Positions 26,606-37,441 are shown, counted from the stretch's first letter. The stretch: DNA of 64,000 nt from Burkholderia sp. WSM2232 (GCF_000472545.1 NZ_AWZV01000016.1:1-64000), one strand, 5' to 3'. Program-made: numbers and translations. The notes: generated by a model from the sequence alone, not told the origin.

Positions 26606-27820
26606 TCAGCGAATCAGGCTGGTGTCGGGCAGACGCTTCGCGATCTCGGCGATCAGCGCGCGCGCGAGCGTCTGCTTGTCGGCGCGCGGCAGCCGGGTGG
26701 CTCCCCCGGCTTCGAAGAGGATGACTTCGTTGTCGTCCATGCCGAAAGTAAGCGGCCCCAGATTGCCGATCAGAAGCGGCACCTTCTTGCGCATGCGTTT
26801 TTCTTCGCCGTGCACCTCCAGATCGCCGCTTTCCGCAGCGAAGCCCACAGCGAACGGCGGATGCGGCAACGCGGCGACGGAAGCGAGAATGTCAGGGTTT
26901 TCGACGAACGAAAAAGTGGGCAGCGCATGGTCCGCTGCCTTTTTGATCTTGTGCTCGCTCGCGTGATCGACGCGCCAGTCGGCGACTGCGGCCACGCCAA
27001 TGAAGATGTCCGCATCCGCCACCGAGCGCATCACCGCCTCGTGCATCTGCTGGGCGGTTTGCACGTCTTCGCGCAACACGCCCCACGGCGTGTCGAGCGC
27101 AACGGGGCCGGCGACGAGTTGCACTTCCGCGCCGGCTTGTTGCGCAGCGCGGGCAAGCGCGAAACCCATCTTGCCACTCGAACGATTGGTGATGCCGCGC
27201 ACGGGGTCGAGCGGTTCAAACGTCGGACCGGCGGTGAGCAATACGCGGCGTCCGGAAAGAATCTTCGGCGCAAAGAACGATGCGATGGCTTCGTAGGTCG
27301 CCGCGGCTTCCAGCATGCGGCCGTCGCCGATTTCGCCACACGCCTGCGGGCCGGAGTCTGGGCCGAGTACTTCGATGCCGTCCGCGCGCAGTTGCGCGAC
27401 ATTGCGCTGCGTCGCCGGGTTTTGCCACATCTGCCGGTTCATCGCGGGCACGACGAGCAGTGGGCAATCACGCGCGACGCACAGCGTGGCGAGCAGATCG
27501 TCGGCCATGCCATGCGCGAGTTTGGCGAGGAAGTCGGTGGAGGCGGGCGCAATCACGATCGCGTCCGCTTCACGCGACAGATCGATGTGCGCCATGTTGT
27601 TCGCAATGCGCGCGTCCCACTGGCTGGTGTAGACCGGCCGGCCGGAGAGCGCCTGCATGGTGACGGGGGTAATGAATTGCGTGGCCGCTTCGGTCATGAC
27701 AACCTGCACGGTGGCGCCCGCTTTGGTCAGTAGACGCGTGAGTTCGGCGATCTTGTAGCAGGCAATGCCGCCCGTCATGCCGAGGACGAGGTGTTTTCCT
27801 GCGAGTTCTGCGGTTGCCAA
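26606..27820 (-). CDS. coaBC: Bifunctional phosphopantothenoylcysteine decarboxylase/synthase
   Basis: This 404-residue enzyme performs two steps of coenzyme A synthesis. CoaB joins cysteine to phosphopantothenate with CTP, and CoaC decarboxylates the product with FMN. The CoaC half (1-190) has LGMTGGIACYK, catalytic His in MAHIDLSR and PAMNRQMWQNPAT. The CoaB half (about 191-404) has RRVLLTAGPTFEPLDPVRGITNRSSGKMG and AVADWR. The start is a rare TTG at 27820, supported by GGAGG eight bases upstream and the absence of a nearby ATG. Confidence 0.95.
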   Translation of the reverse strand: MATAELAGKHLVLGMTGGIACYKIAELTRLLTKAGATVQVVMTEAATQFITPVTMQALSGRPVYTSQWDARIANNMAHIDLSREADAIVIAPASTDFLAKLAHGMADDLLATLCVARDCPLLVVPAMNRQMWQNPATQRNVAQLRADGIEVLGPDSGPQACGEIGDGRMLEAAATYEAIASFFAPKILSGRRVLLTAGPTFEPLDPVRGITNRSSGKMGFALARAAQQAGAEVQLVAGPVALDTPWGVLREDVQTAQQMHEAVMRSVADADIFIGVAAVADWRVDHASEHKIKKAADHALPTFSFVENPDILASVAALPHPPFAVGFAAESGDLEVHGEEKRMRKKVPLLIGNLGPLTFGMDDNEVILFEAGGATRLPRADKQTLARALIAEIAKRLPDTSLIR

Positions 27821-27954
27821 CGAAAGCCTCCGACAAAGCGTGGTGGCCGGGCGCGGCGCGCTTGCACCGTTGCCGGCCGTCAAAGCGGACCTGTGGCGCG
27901 CCGCGGCGGGTCCGAACGTAATGAACCCGCCGCGCGCTGTTGAATGAGGCGCCG

Positions 27955-28473
27955 TTAGCGTGAGCCGCGCACGCGCCGCAACTCGTCGATCACAAGCAGA
28001 ACCGCGCCGATGGTAATCGCGCTGTCGGCGAGATTGAACGCCGGCCAGTGCCAGGTGCGCACGTGAAAGTCGAGAAAGTCGATCACGTGGCCATAGGCGA
28101 GCCGGTCGATCACATTGCCGAGCGCGCCGCCGAGAATCAGCGCGAGCGCCGTGCAGAACAGTTTTTGCGCGCCGTGACGCTTGAGCAGATAGCAGATTAC
28201 CAGCGCGGCGATCACGCCGAGCGCCGTGAAAGCCCAGCGCTGCCAGCCGCCCGCCATGGCGAGAAAACTGAAGGCGGCGCCGCGGTTGTACACGAGAATC
28301 AGATTGAAGAACGACGTGACCTCGTGTGGAACACCGTAGGCAAACACCTTCTGCACCGCGATTTTCGTCAGCTGATCGAACAGAATGACGATTAGCGCGA
28401 CGCCCAGCCACGGCGCCAGCGAGCTGTTTGCCGCGGAAGCTTTGGATGTGGATTTCGCCATGGTTCTCGCCAT
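27955..28473 (-). CDS. lspA: Lipoprotein signal peptidase (signal peptidase II)
   Basis: This 172-residue inner-membrane aspartyl protease removes signal peptides from diacylated prolipoproteins. Four membrane helices are visible. The catalytic aspartates are Asp123 in [10 protein letters not shown] and Asp150 in FNLADSAI, and [11 protein letters not shown] matches the family. The ATG at 28473 overlaps the ileS stop by one base (TAATG), the common ileS-lspA coupling; an in-frame ATG four codons later is possible. Confidence 0.97.
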   Translation of the reverse strand: MARTMAKSTSKASAANSSLAPWLGVALIVILFDQLTKIAVQKVFAYGVPHEVTSFFNLILVYNRGAAFSFLAMAGGWQRWAFTALGVIAALVICYLLKRHGAQKLFCTALALILGGALGNVIDRLAYGHVIDFLDFHVRTWHWPAFNLADSAITIGAVLLVIDELRRVRGSR

Positions 28474-31310
28474 TATGCCGCGCTCCTCGCTTCACCGTTG
28501 CCGAACAGATTGCTCACGCAGCGGCCGCACAGCGTGGGGTGCTCCGCGTTCGCGCCGACGTCCGCGCGGTAGTGCCAGCAGCGCTCGCACTTCAGATACT
28601 TCGACGTGATCACCTCGACGCCTTCTTCCGCTTCGCTGTCGACCTTCACCACGCTTGCGGCCGACGTGATCAGCACGAACTTCAGGTCGTCGCCGAGACT
28701 CGTCAGTGCGTCGTAACGCGCGCCGCTCGCGCGGATTTCCACTTCCGCCTGCAGCGACGAGCCGATCAGGTTCGCGACGCGCGCCTCTTCCAGCGCCTTG
28801 GTCACGTCGCCGCGCGCGGCGCGCAACAGCGTCCATTTGTCGAGCAGCGTGCCGGCGTCCGGCACGGCCGGGAACGCGTGATACGTCTCGGTGAAAATGG
28901 TCTCGCTGTCCGGCTGGAACACCTTCCACGCTTCTTCGGCGGTGAAGGAGAGGAACGGCGCCATCAGACGCAGCAAACCTTGCGCGACGTGATACAGCGC
29001 AGTTTGCGCCGAGCGGCGCGCGACCGAGTCGGCCGCGGTGGTGTACAGACGGTCCTTGAGCACGTCCAGATAAAAGCCGCCCAGATCTTCCGAGCAGAAC
29101 GTTTGCAGTTTGGCGACCACCGGGTGGAACTCGTACTTGTCGTAGTGCGAGAGGATGTCGTTCTGCAGGTTTGCCGTAAGCGCTACCGCATAGCGGTCGA
29201 TTTCGAGCCAGTCTTCCAACGGGCGCGCGTTTTTCGCGTAGTCGAAGTCCGACAGATTCGCGAGCAGGAAGCGCAGCGTGTTGCGAATGCGCCGATAGCT
29301 TTCCGTCACGCGTTTGAGAATTTCTTCGGAAATGGCGAGTTCGCCCGAGTAATCGGTCGAGGCGATCCACAAGCGGATGATTTCCGCGCCGAGGCGGTTC
29401 GCCACTTCGTGCGGATCGATGCCGTTGCCGAGCGACTTGCTCATCTTGCGGCCTTCGCCGTCGACGGTGAAGCCGTGCGTGAGCAGCGCGTTGTACGGCG
29501 GGCGGCCGTCCAGCATGGAAGCAGTGAGCAGCGACGAATGGAACCAGCCGCGATGCTGGTCCGAGCCCTCCAGATACAGATCGGCGGGGAACTGCAGTTC
29601 GTCTTTGTGCGAGCCGCGCAGCACGTGCCAGTGCGTGGTGCCGGAATCGAACCACACGTCGAGCGTGTCGCGGTTCTTTTCGTACAGGTTGGCTTCGTCG
29701 CCGATCAGCTCGCGCGGGTCGAGCGTTTGCCACGCTTCGATACCGGCTTGCTCCACGCGCTTCGCGACTTCTTCCAGCAACTCGAGCGTGCGCGGGTGCA
29801 GTTCGCCGGTTTCCTTGTGCACGAAGAAGGCCATAGGCACGCCCCATTGGCGTTGACGCGACAAGGTCCAGTCCGGGCGGTTCGCGATCATGCTGAAGAG
29901 GCGCTGCTTGCCCCATGCGGGATAAAACGCCGTATTCTCGATGCCTTCCAGCGCCGTTTCGCGCAGCGTCCTGCCGCTGTCGTTCGGCTTCACGTCCATG
30001 CCGGCGAACCACTGCGAGGTTGCGCGATAAATGATCGGCGTCTTGTGGCGCCAGCAATGCATGTAGCTGTGCGTGTACTTTTCGGTGCGCAGGAGCGACC
30101 CCGCGCCTTGCAGCGCTTCGACGATCTGCGGATTTGCCGCCCAGATCGACAAGCCGCCGAACAGCGCGAGCGATTCGATGTAACGGCCGTCGCCCATCAC
30201 CGGATTGATGATGTCCGAGTCGGCCATGCCGTGCGCCTTGCACGACACGAAGTCTTCCACGCCGTAGGCCGGCGACGAGTGCACGATGCCCGTGCCGGTT
30301 TCGGTCGTCACATAGTCGCCGAGGTAGACGGGCGAGGTGCGCTTGTAGCCCGGATGCGCGGACGCAAGCGGATGATTGAAGCGCAGATTGACGAGCTTCG
30401 CGCCCGGCGTGGTGGCGACTACCCTGCCTTCCAGGTTGTAGGCCTTCAGGCAGGCCTCGACGCGTTCTTCAGCGAGAATCAGCAGACCGCGCGGCGTGTC
30501 GACGAGCGCATAGACGATTTCCGGGTGCAGGTTCAGCGCCTGGTTCGCCGGAATGGTCCACGGCGTGGTGGTCCAGATCACAATGCCGCCCTCGTTGCGC
30601 GGCAGCGCGTTCAGGCCGAACGCTTGCGCCGTTTTTTCCGGCTCGGCGAAGCTGAATAGTACGTCGATGGTCGGGTCGGTCTTGTCCTTGTACTCGACTT
30701 CCGCCTCGGCGAGCGCCGAGCCGCAGTCGAAACACCAGTTGACCGGCTTCAGGCCGCGGAACACGTAGCCCTTCTCCATGATCTTTGCGAGCGCGCGGAT
30801 CTCGCCGGCTTCGTTCGCGAAGTTCATGGTCTTGTACGGATTGTCCCATTCGCCGAGTACGCCGAGCCGCCGGAAGCCGACCTTCTGCTTCTCGATCTGC
30901 TCGGTCGCGTAGGCGCGCGCCTTCTGCATGACTTCCGCTGCGGGCAGCGATTTGCCGAACTGCTTTTCGATCTGGATTTCGATCGGCATGCCGTGACAGT
31001 CCCAGCCCGGCACGTAGACCGCGTCGAAGCCCGCCATGTTGCGCGCCTTGACGATCATGTCCTTCAGAATCTTGTTCACCGCGTGGCCGAGGTGGATGTC
31101 GCCGTTCGCATACGGCGGGCCGTCGTGCAGGATGAACTTCTTGCGGCCTTTGGAAGCCGCGCGGATCTTCTCGTAGACCTTGCGTTCCTGCCATTCCTTG
31201 ACCCATTGCGGCTCGCGCCTGGGCAGGTCGCCGCGCATCGGGAACGGCGTGTCGAGCAGGTTCACGGGGTAGCGTGACTGCGGTTTCGAATCGGCTTTCT
31301 TGTTGCTCAT
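28473..31310 (-). CDS. ileS: Isoleucyl-tRNA synthetase
   Basis: This 945-residue class I synthetase charges tRNA-Ile and edits misacylated valine. The HIGH motif appears as HLGH (73-76) and KMSKS near residue 622. The C-terminal zinc finger is CERCWHYR...[13 protein letters not shown]. The length fits the bacterial enzyme. ATG at 31310 is chosen; the open frame upstream does not look coding. It lies between ribF and lspA, a widely conserved order. Confidence 0.97.
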   Translation of the reverse strand: MSNKKADSKPQSRYPVNLLDTPFPMRGDLPRREPQWVKEWQERKVYEKIRAASKGRKKFILHDGPPYANGDIHLGHAVNKILKDMIVKARNMAGFDAVYVPGWDCHGMPIEIQIEKQFGKSLPAAEVMQKARAYATEQIEKQKVGFRRLGVLGEWDNPYKTMNFANEAGEIRALAKIMEKGYVFRGLKPVNWCFDCGSALAEAEVEYKDKTDPTIDVLFSFAEPEKTAQAFGLNALPRNEGGIVIWTTTPWTIPANQALNLHPEIVYALVDTPRGLLILAEERVEACLKAYNLEGRVVATTPGAKLVNLRFNHPLASAHPGYKRTSPVYLGDYVTTETGTGIVHSSPAYGVEDFVSCKAHGMADSDIINPVMGDGRYIESLALFGGLSIWAANPQIVEALQGAGSLLRTEKYTHSYMHCWRHKTPIIYRATSQWFAGMDVKPNDSGRTLRETALEGIENTAFYPAWGKQRLFSMIANRPDWTLSRQRQWGVPMAFFVHKETGELHPRTLELLEEVAKRVEQAGIEAWQTLDPRELIGDEANLYEKNRDTLDVWFDSGTTHWHVLRGSHKDELQFPADLYLEGSDQHRGWFHSSLLTASMLDGRPPYNALLTHGFTVDGEGRKMSKSLGNGIDPHEVANRLGAEIIRLWIASTDYSGELAISEEILKRVTESYRRIRNTLRFLLANLSDFDYAKNARPLEDWLEIDRYAVALTANLQNDILSHYDKYEFHPVVAKLQTFCSEDLGGFYLDVLKDRLYTTAADSVARRSAQTALYHVAQGLLRLMAPFLSFTAEEAWKVFQPDSETIFTETYHAFPAVPDAGTLLDKWTLLRAARGDVTKALEEARVANLIGSSLQAEVEIRASGARYDALTSLGDDLKFVLITSAASVVKVDSEAEEGVEVITSKYLKCERCWHYRADVGANAEHPTLCGRCVSNLFGNGEARSAA

Positions 31311-31475
31311 GATGTGGTCGCGGTGAATTCTTGATAAGCGCAGCGGGGCGCGGGTTGCGCACGATGCGCGAGAACGTTGGGCGCGCCCGGCGGGCATGTC
31401 GCGCTGTAGCGCGGACGCCTTTCGATGCGCGCAGCAAAGGTCCATGCGGTGTTGAACGCGCAGGGACCGCGGCGG

Positions 31476-32471
31476 CTATCTAATTCGGTCGGTGGCCGAC
31501 GTGGCGAAGCCGGTGGAGCGGCTGCCCGGCGTGCCCGCGCCGACGGCCGCAAACCACGCGCGCGCATTGGCGACGTCGCGCGCAATGGCGGCGGTGAGCG
31601 TTTCCAGGTCGACGTACTTTTCTTCGTCGCGCAGTTTTTTCAGGAATTCCACGCGCACCAGCTTGCCGTATGCGTCGCCGTGCCAGTCGAGCAGGTGCAC
31701 TTCGAGCAGCACGCGCCCCGAATCGTCGACGGTGGGGCGCAGGCCGAGGCTCGCAACGCCCGGCAGCGGCTCGTCGGTCACACCATGCACGCGCACGACG
31801 AAAATGCCCGCGAGCGCCGGACGCTTGTGCGCGATCGGCAGATTCAGCGTGGGAAAGCCGAGATCGCGGCCGAGCTTCATGCCGTGCACGACATGGCCGC
31901 TGATCAGATAGTCGCGGCCGAGCGCGGCGCGCGCCGCGTCCAGGTCGCCCGCCACCAGCGCCGCGCGCACGCCCGAGCTGGAAATGCGCGCCCCGGACGG
32001 ATCGGCCACCGTGGCCATCTGCTCGACTTCGAAACCGTACTGCTGGCCTGCCGCTTTCAGCGACGCGAAGTCGCCCGCGCGCCTCGCGCCGTAGCGGAAG
32101 TCGTCGCCGATCATCACCCAGCGCGCGTGCAGCCCGTTGACGATGATCCGTTCGACGAACGCGTCCGGCGACTGGCTGGCGAACGTGTGATTGAAGTGCT
32201 CGACGACGACACGGTCCACGCCGTTGGTGCGCAGCGCCTCCAGCTTGTCGCGCAGCATCGCGATGCGCGGCGGCGCGCCTGCCGGGTTGAAGAATTCGCG
32301 CGGGTGCGGCTCGAAGGTCATCACGCAGACGGGCAGGCCGCGCGCGTCTGCGGCAGCGCGCACGTGCGCGAGCAAAGCCTGATGGCCGCGGTGGACACCG
32401 TCGAAGTTGCCGATGGTCAGTGCGCAGGGGGCACGGCTCTCGGCGTTGGGAAGACCGCGGAAAACTCTCAC
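31476..32471 (-). CDS. ribF: Riboflavin kinase / FAD synthetase
   Basis: This 331-residue bifunctional enzyme makes FMN from riboflavin and FAD from FMN. The N-terminal FAD synthetase domain has TIGNFDGVHRGHQALL and ISSSGVRAALVAGDL. The C-terminal flavokinase domain (about 185-310) has GRDLGFPTLNLP and ASLGLRPTV. GTG at 32471 (VRVFRGLPNAES) matches the family N terminus but has no obvious Shine-Dalgarno. An ATG 14 codons upstream at 32513 is in frame. It is first in the minus-strand run towards dut and divergent from purN. Confidence 0.94.
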   Translation of the reverse strand: MRVFRGLPNAESRAPCALTIGNFDGVHRGHQALLAHVRAAADARGLPVCVMTFEPHPREFFNPAGAPPRIAMLRDKLEALRTNGVDRVVVEHFNHTFASQSPDAFVERIIVNGLHARWVMIGDDFRYGARRAGDFASLKAAGQQYGFEVEQMATVADPSGARISSSGVRAALVAGDLDAARAALGRDYLISGHVVHGMKLGRDLGFPTLNLPIAHKRPALAGIFVVRVHGVTDEPLPGVASLGLRPTVDDSGRVLLEVHLLDWHGDAYGKLVRVEFLKKLRDEEKYVDLETLTAAIARDVANARAWFAAVGAGTPGSRSTGFATSATDRIR

Positions 32472-32587
32472 GATAGCGCGTCGGGGTAGGTCGGGCAGGG
32501 TGCCGCAAAACAAACGATTATAAACGCTCGGCGCCGCGCACGGCGGCGCGTCGCGGTTTGGCTGCCCCCGAATGATAAAATCCGCGC

Positions 32588-33241
32588 ATGAAAAAACTCA
32601 TCATCCTGATTTCAGGGCGGGGAAGCAACATGGAAGCCATCGTCCGCGCGTGCGCCGACGAAGGCTGGCCGGCGCAGGTCGCCGCCGTGATTGCCAACCG
32701 TCCTGACGCCGCGGGCCTTGCGTTCGCGGCGTCGCACGGCATTGCCACGGCGGTGGTCGATCACCGCCAGTTTCCCGATCGCGAGCGCTTCGACGCGGCG
32801 CTCGCCGAACAGATCGACAGCGTTGCGCCGGACCTTGTCGTGCTCGCCGGCTTCATGCGCGTGCTGACGGCCGGTTTCGTCGACCGTTACGCGGGGCGCA
32901 TGCTGAACGTGCACCCTTCGCTGCTGCCGAGCTTTCCGGGCCTCAAGACGCATCAGCAGGCGCTCGACGCTGGCGTGCGCGTGCACGGCGCGTCGGTGCA
33001 TTTCGTGACCTCGCAGCTCGATCACGGGCCGATCGTCGTGCAGTCGGCGGTGCCCGTCGTGGCTGGCGACACGCCCGCCACGCTCGCCGGGCGCGTGCTT
33101 GCCACCGAACACATTATTTATCCACGCGCGGTGCGCTGGTTCGTCGAAGGGCGCCTCGCTCTCGACGGCCTGCGCGTCACGCTTACGCCGCCGGAGCCGC
33201 AATGGCTCTTTGCCGGTCACACCGCCGGAGAGGGCGCATGA
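32588..33241 (+). CDS. purN: Phosphoribosylglycinamide formyltransferase
   Basis: This 217-residue enzyme uses 10-formyl-tetrahydrofolate to formylate GAR, step 3 of purine synthesis. ISGRGSNMEAI binds phosphate. The catalytic triad is Asn107 and His109 in MLNVHPSLLPSFPG and Asp145 in TSQLDHGP. Its TGA overlaps the ATG of the downstream RNA methyltransferase (ATGA). Confidence 0.96.
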   Translation: MKKLIILISGRGSNMEAIVRACADEGWPAQVAAVIANRPDAAGLAFAASHGIATAVVDHRQFPDRERFDAALAEQIDSVAPDLVVLAGFMRVLTAGFVDRYAGRMLNVHPSLLPSFPGLKTHQQALDAGVRVHGASVHFVTSQLDHGPIVVQSAVPVVAGDTPATLAGRVLATEHIIYPRAVRWFVEGRLALDGLRVTLTPPEPQWLFAGHTAGEGA

Positions 33242-34497
33242 GATTACATGGTTTCCTGATTGGACAAACTGAGACGTTGCTGGCCGAAGTCCTAAGACTG
33301 AACGGTCCCGCCGACGCCACCACCAGCCGCTTTTTCCGCGCGCATCCGAAGCTCGGCCACGGCGAGCGCGGCGTGATCGCGGAAGCGGTGTTCGCGGTGC
33401 TGCGCCGGCGCATGGAGTTCGCTCATCTGGCGGAAAGCGGCGCAGGCAGCCCGGCGCGCCGCATGGCGCTGCTCGGTCTGATGCAGACGGCCGGCCGCAG
33501 CGCGCTCAAGCCGTTCGTGTCGGAAGCGGAGTCGAAGTGGCTCGACCACGTCGCGACCATCGACCCCGAAAGCCTGCCGCTGCGGATTCGCCTGAACCTG
33601 CCGGACTGGATCCACCAGGCGCTTGCGAAACGCTTTGAAGCCGCCGAGCTGGCGCAACTGGCCGCCGCGCTCAATTACCCGGCGCCGCTGGACCTGCGCG
33701 CCAACCCGATCAAGGCGAGCCGCGACGAAGTGCTGAGCGCGCTCTCGAAGGCGGGCATCGAAGCCGGCGCCACGCCGTTCGCGCCGTTCGGCGTGCGGGT
33801 GGCCGGCAAGCCGCCGCTCACCAAACTCGACGCGTTCCAGCAGGGCTGGCTCGAGGTGCAGGACGAAGGCAGCCAGTTGCTGTGTTCGCTGGTCGCGCCC
33901 AAGCGCGGCGAGATGATCGTCGACTTCTGCGCGGGCGCCGGCGGCAAGACGCTCGCGCTCGGCGCGGCGATGCGTTCCACTGGACGTCTGTACGCGTTCG
34001 ACATCTCGGAGCGGCGCCTCGCCAAGCTCAAGCCGCGCCTTGCGCGCAGCGGCCTGTCGAACGTGAACCCAGTGCTGATCGACAGCGAACACGACGCGAA
34101 AATCAAGCGCCTTGCCGGCAAGATCGACCGCGTGCTCGTGGATGCGCCGTGCAGCGGCCTCGGCACGCTGCGCCGCAATCCGGATCTGAAATGGCGCCAG
34201 TCGCCGGAATCGGTCGCGGAACTCGCGCCCAAGCAGGCGTCGATTCTGGCGAGCGCCTCGCGGCTTGTGAAGAAGGGCGGGCGCCTCGTCTACGCAACCT
34301 GCTCGATTCTGGAGGCGGAAAACGAGGCGGTCGTGCAGCAGTTTCTCGCCGATCATCCCGATTTTGCGCTGGTTCCGGCGCGCGAGGTGCTGGCTGAGCA
34401 GCGCATCGACCTTGAAATGGGCGATTACCTGTCGCTGTGGCCGCACCGTCATGCGACGGACGGCTTTTTCGCCGCCGTGCTCGAACGGCAGAGCTGA
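33238..34497 (+). CDS. RsmB/NOP-family RNA (cytosine-5) methyltransferase
   Basis: This 419-residue SAM-dependent enzyme methylates cytosine C5 in RNA. The N-terminal part (1-130) is an NusB-like/RsmB-associated domain. The catalytic domain has the SAM motif VDFCAGAGGKTLALGAAM and the two cysteines of the family, in VDAPCSGLGTLRRNPD and YATCSILEAEN. Coupling to purN through ATGA overlap is seen in related genomes. The exact rRNA target is not evident, and a separate rsmB is expected elsewhere. Confidence 0.92.
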   Translation: MRLHGFLIGQTETLLAEVLRLNGPADATTSRFFRAHPKLGHGERGVIAEAVFAVLRRRMEFAHLAESGAGSPARRMALLGLMQTAGRSALKPFVSEAESKWLDHVATIDPESLPLRIRLNLPDWIHQALAKRFEAAELAQLAAALNYPAPLDLRANPIKASRDEVLSALSKAGIEAGATPFAPFGVRVAGKPPLTKLDAFQQGWLEVQDEGSQLLCSLVAPKRGEMIVDFCAGAGGKTLALGAAMRSTGRLYAFDISERRLAKLKPRLARSGLSNVNPVLIDSEHDAKIKRLAGKIDRVLVDAPCSGLGTLRRNPDLKWRQSPESVAELAPKQASILASASRLVKKGGRLVYATCSILEAENEAVVQQFLADHPDFALVPAREVLAEQRIDLEMGDYLSLWPHRHATDGFFAAVLERQS

Positions 34498-34582
34498 GCG
34501 GCGGGACGAAATGCCATAGGTCTGTCGGCCGGCTCAGGGCGTCTGGCCTCATCTGATGCGAGCCGGCCATTTCAGCGACATC

Positions 34583-35980
34583 ATGCAAAACCGTATCTTT
34601 GCTCATCTGTTTGGCGATCTCACGCGCGACTTCGGCCAGCCTGCAATGCTCTGGCAAGTCGCCGTGCTGGTCGGCACGCTCGCACTGGCCTGGCTCTTTG
34701 CGCGCCTCGCGCGCCGGGCGCTCGACTTGCGCCGTCAAACGCGCTACCAGACGTTGCGCTTCGGCGCGGAAAGCCTGAACCGCGCGTTTTTTCCGCTGAT
34801 CGGCGCGGCGCTGGTGTGGCTCGCGCGCGCGATTGCGGGCCGGTTCATCCACACGTCGCTGCTCGATCTGGCGTTGGTGCCGCTGTTCGGCATCGGCCTG
34901 ATCTACATTGTGTTTTTCTTCGCTCGACGTGTGTTCAGCCAGGACGGCGAGACGCATCCGTGGCTTTTCCTCGTCGAAAAGATTGTCTCGCTGCTGGTCT
35001 GGGTCGGCATGGTCCTGACCGTGATGGGCATTCAGGACGACGTGATCGCGTGGATGGCGAGCGTGCATTTCCGCGTCGCCAATGCGCACATGACGCTGCT
35101 GTCGCTTTGTACCGGCCTGCTGTGGGTGTGCGTGACGATGATCGTCGCGATGTGGCTCGGCTCGGCGTTCGAAGACAGGCTCATGCGCGCCACCACGCTC
35201 GACGCCAATCTGAAAGTCGTGGTGGCGCGCGTCGGCCGCGCAGCCTTCGTGCTGGCGGCGGTGCTCGTCAGCCTGTCGCTCGTCGGCATCGACATTACGG
35301 TGCTGGGCGTGTTCGGCGGGGCGCTCGGCGTGGGGCTCGGGTTCGGGCTGCAGAAGATCGCCAGCAACTATGTGTCGGGCTTCATCATCCTGATCGACCG
35401 GTCCTTGCGGATCGGCGACACGATCAACGTGAGCGGCCTGCAAGGCATGGTCACGCAGATTCGCACCCGCTACACGGTGGTGCGGGGCCTGGACGGCATC
35501 GAGACGCTGATTCCGAACGAGAAGCTGATTACCGACGTGGTGCAGAACCAGTCGTCCTACCTGACGCGCGGCTATGCGAAGGCGGCCGTGCAGATCGCCT
35601 ATACGGCCGACGTCGAGCAGGCCATGGCGCTGCTCGCGCAAGCCGCCGAGAACGTGCCGCGCGTGCTGACGGACCCGGCGCCGACCCCTTATCTGGTGGG
35701 CTTCGGCGCCGACGGCATCAACCTTGAGCTCGGTTTCTGGATTGCCGATGCCGCAACCGGCACGTCGGCTGTGCGCTCGGCGGTCAATCGCAATATCTGG
35801 CAGCTCTTCTCCACGCACGGCATTTCCATTCCGTTCGCGCAACGGGAAGTGCGCATCATCGGGGCCGCCGGCACGGTGGCGAATCTCGGTAATCCGATTG
35901 CCCAACCGGTAACGATGACCGGTGCGGCTGCCAACCAGGCGGGCAACGAGGCAGACAACAAGGCAAACAACGCTCTTTAA
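34583..35980 (+). CDS. MscS-family mechanosensitive channel
   Basis: This 465-residue inner-membrane protein has about five N-terminal membrane segments. The MscS core follows: an Ala/Gly-rich pore helix (GVFGGALGVGLGFGLQKIASNYVSG, in part), then the beta domain with RSLRIGDTINVSG and LIPNEKLITDVVQN. A cytoplasmic alpha/beta domain completes it. Such channels release solutes on osmotic downshock. The start is uncertain: ATG at 34556 is nine codons upstream and neither has a good ribosome-binding site. Confidence 0.9.
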   Translation: MQNRIFAHLFGDLTRDFGQPAMLWQVAVLVGTLALAWLFARLARRALDLRRQTRYQTLRFGAESLNRAFFPLIGAALVWLARAIAGRFIHTSLLDLALVPLFGIGLIYIVFFFARRVFSQDGETHPWLFLVEKIVSLLVWVGMVLTVMGIQDDVIAWMASVHFRVANAHMTLLSLCTGLLWVCVTMIVAMWLGSAFEDRLMRATTLDANLKVVVARVGRAAFVLAAVLVSLSLVGIDITVLGVFGGALGVGLGFGLQKIASNYVSGFIILIDRSLRIGDTINVSGLQGMVTQIRTRYTVVRGLDGIETLIPNEKLITDVVQNQSSYLTRGYAKAAVQIAYTADVEQAMALLAQAAENVPRVLTDPAPTPYLVGFGADGINLELGFWIADAATGTSAVRSAVNRNIWQLFSTHGISIPFAQREVRIIGAAGTVANLGNPIAQPVTMTGAAANQAGNEADNKANNAL

Positions 35981-36074
35981 GGGCACTTCCCCGCGCGCGG
36001 CTGGTCGAAATTCCTTCGACGCAAGCTATCGCCCGTTGATGTCGCACAAAAAATCCCTATTTGTTACAAACACT

Positions 36075-36087
36075 TGGAACGCTTCCA
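36075..36087. promoter_or_regulatory. TGGAA-CGC-TTCCA inverted repeat, candidate operator
   Basis: The 13-base palindrome lies 95 bases before the desaturase start and a few bases before TAGAAT (36089-36094), a good -10 element. A repressor bound here would cover the promoter. The regulator is unknown; desaturase genes are often controlled by TetR- or FabR-like repressors, but this is inference. Confidence 0.35.
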
Positions 36088-36181
36088 GTAGAATGTCGTC
36101 CAATCCCGCTGTATGCTTTCACTTTCTTGACACGTGCGGTTCGCGCGTGCCTCGTGTCTCTCGTTTCACAGGTAAATTGCC

Positions 36182-37378
36182 TTGTTGAATTCCTTGCTCG
36201 ATTTCCTTGCCCACGGCCTGATGCACTTCTCGTGGTGGCAACTTGTGCTGTACACGCTCGCGGTAACGCACGTCACCATCATCGGTGTGACGGTGTACTT
36301 GCACCGCTGCCAGGCGCACCGCGCGCTGGAGCTGCACCCGGTCGTCAGTCATTTTTTCCGTTTCTGGCTGTGGATGACCACAGGCATGCTGACCGGCCAG
36401 TGGGCGGCTATCCACCGTAAGCACCACGCCAAGTGCGAGACGGAAGAAGATCCGCACAGCCCGCAAACCCGCGGCATCTGGAAGGTATTGCTGGAAGGCG
36501 CGGAACTGTATCGCGCCGAAGCGAAGAACGAAGAAACCATGCGCAAGTTCAGTCACGGCACGCCGAACGACTGGATGGAACGCAACGTCTACACGAAATA
36601 CCCGATTCTCGGCGTGAGCCTGATGATGGTGCTGAACGTTGCGCTGTTCGGTGCTGTCGGGCTGACCGTCTGGGCCGTGCAGATGGTGTGGATTCCGTTC
36701 TGGGCCGCCGGCGTGGTCAACGGTCTTGCGCACTTCTGGGGCTACCGCAACTTCAATTCGTCGGACGCCAGCACCAACATCTTCCCGTGGGGCATCATCA
36801 TTGGCGGCGAAGAGCTGCATAACAATCACCACACGTATGCGACTTCGGCCAAGCTGTCGAACAAGTGGTACGAGTTCGACATTGGCTGGATGTACATCCG
36901 TATCATGTCGGCATTTCGCCTGGCCAAGGTGAAGAAGGTTGCGCCCACGCCGCGTCTGACTACCGGCAAGCTTGTGCTCGACCAGGACACGCTGCAGGCC
37001 GTTCTGGCCAACCGCTATGAAGTCATGGCGCGTTATGGCAAGGCGCTCAAGCGCGCGTACCGTCAGGAGCTCGCGCATCTGAAGGAAGTCGGCGCACGCG
37101 AAAAATACCAGCTCATGCGCGGCGCGCGCAGCTGGTTCCACAAGGAAGAAGCGGGACTCGACGAGCCGCAGAAACGTCTGCTGCCGCAAATTTTCGCGAA
37201 CAGCCAGAAGCTGAAGACCTACATCGACATGCGCAATGAACTCGCGGCAATGTGGGAGCGCTCGAATGCGTCGCGCGATCAGTTGCTGGTCCAGTTGCAG
37301 GACTGGTGCCACCGCGCCGAGGCGAGCGGCATCAAGGCGCTGCAGGAATTCGCGATGCGACTGCGCCGTTATGCTTGA
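36182..37378 (+). CDS. Fatty-acid (acyl) desaturase
   Basis: This 398-residue membrane di-iron enzyme is expected to put a delta-9 double bond into acyl chains, controlling membrane fluidity. The three His boxes are HRCQAH (about 41-46), HRKHH (about 79-83) and HNNHH. They are set between paired membrane helices. A long C-terminal helical region (about 255-398) goes beyond the usual domain. The start appears to be TTG at 36182; the first ATG (36221) would remove part of the first helix region. It is monocistronic with its own terminator. Confidence 0.9.
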   Translation: MLNSLLDFLAHGLMHFSWWQLVLYTLAVTHVTIIGVTVYLHRCQAHRALELHPVVSHFFRFWLWMTTGMLTGQWAAIHRKHHAKCETEEDPHSPQTRGIWKVLLEGAELYRAEAKNEETMRKFSHGTPNDWMERNVYTKYPILGVSLMMVLNVALFGAVGLTVWAVQMVWIPFWAAGVVNGLAHFWGYRNFNSSDASTNIFPWGIIIGGEELHNNHHTYATSAKLSNKWYEFDIGWMYIRIMSAFRLAKVKKVAPTPRLTTGKLVLDQDTLQAVLANRYEVMARYGKALKRAYRQELAHLKEVGAREKYQLMRGARSWFHKEEAGLDEPQKRLLPQIFANSQKLKTYIDMRNELAAMWERSNASRDQLLVQLQDWCHRAEASGIKALQEFAMRLRRYA

Positions 37379-37409
37379 TCACGAAATCCATTAAAATTTC
37401 GTTACGTCA

Positions 37410-37441
37410 CAAAACCCCGCGTTGGCGGGGTTTTGCTTTTT
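37410..37441 (+). terminator. Rho-independent terminator of the desaturase
   Basis: CAAAACCCCGC (37410-37420) pairs with GCGGGGTTTTG (37425-37435) around GTTG, then CTTTTT. It lies between the desaturase and nadA. Confidence 0.93.

Noticed and set aside
28428..30659. A 743-residue plus-strand open frame opposite ileS
   Set aside because: It is an antisense shadow of ileS, with Arg/Ala/Val-rich composition and no recognisable motif.
34103..35986. A 627-residue minus-strand open frame opposite the MscS-like gene
   Set aside because: It is rich in Arg, His and Asp as expected for antisense of a GC-rich gene. The MscS-family protein on the plus strand is clear.
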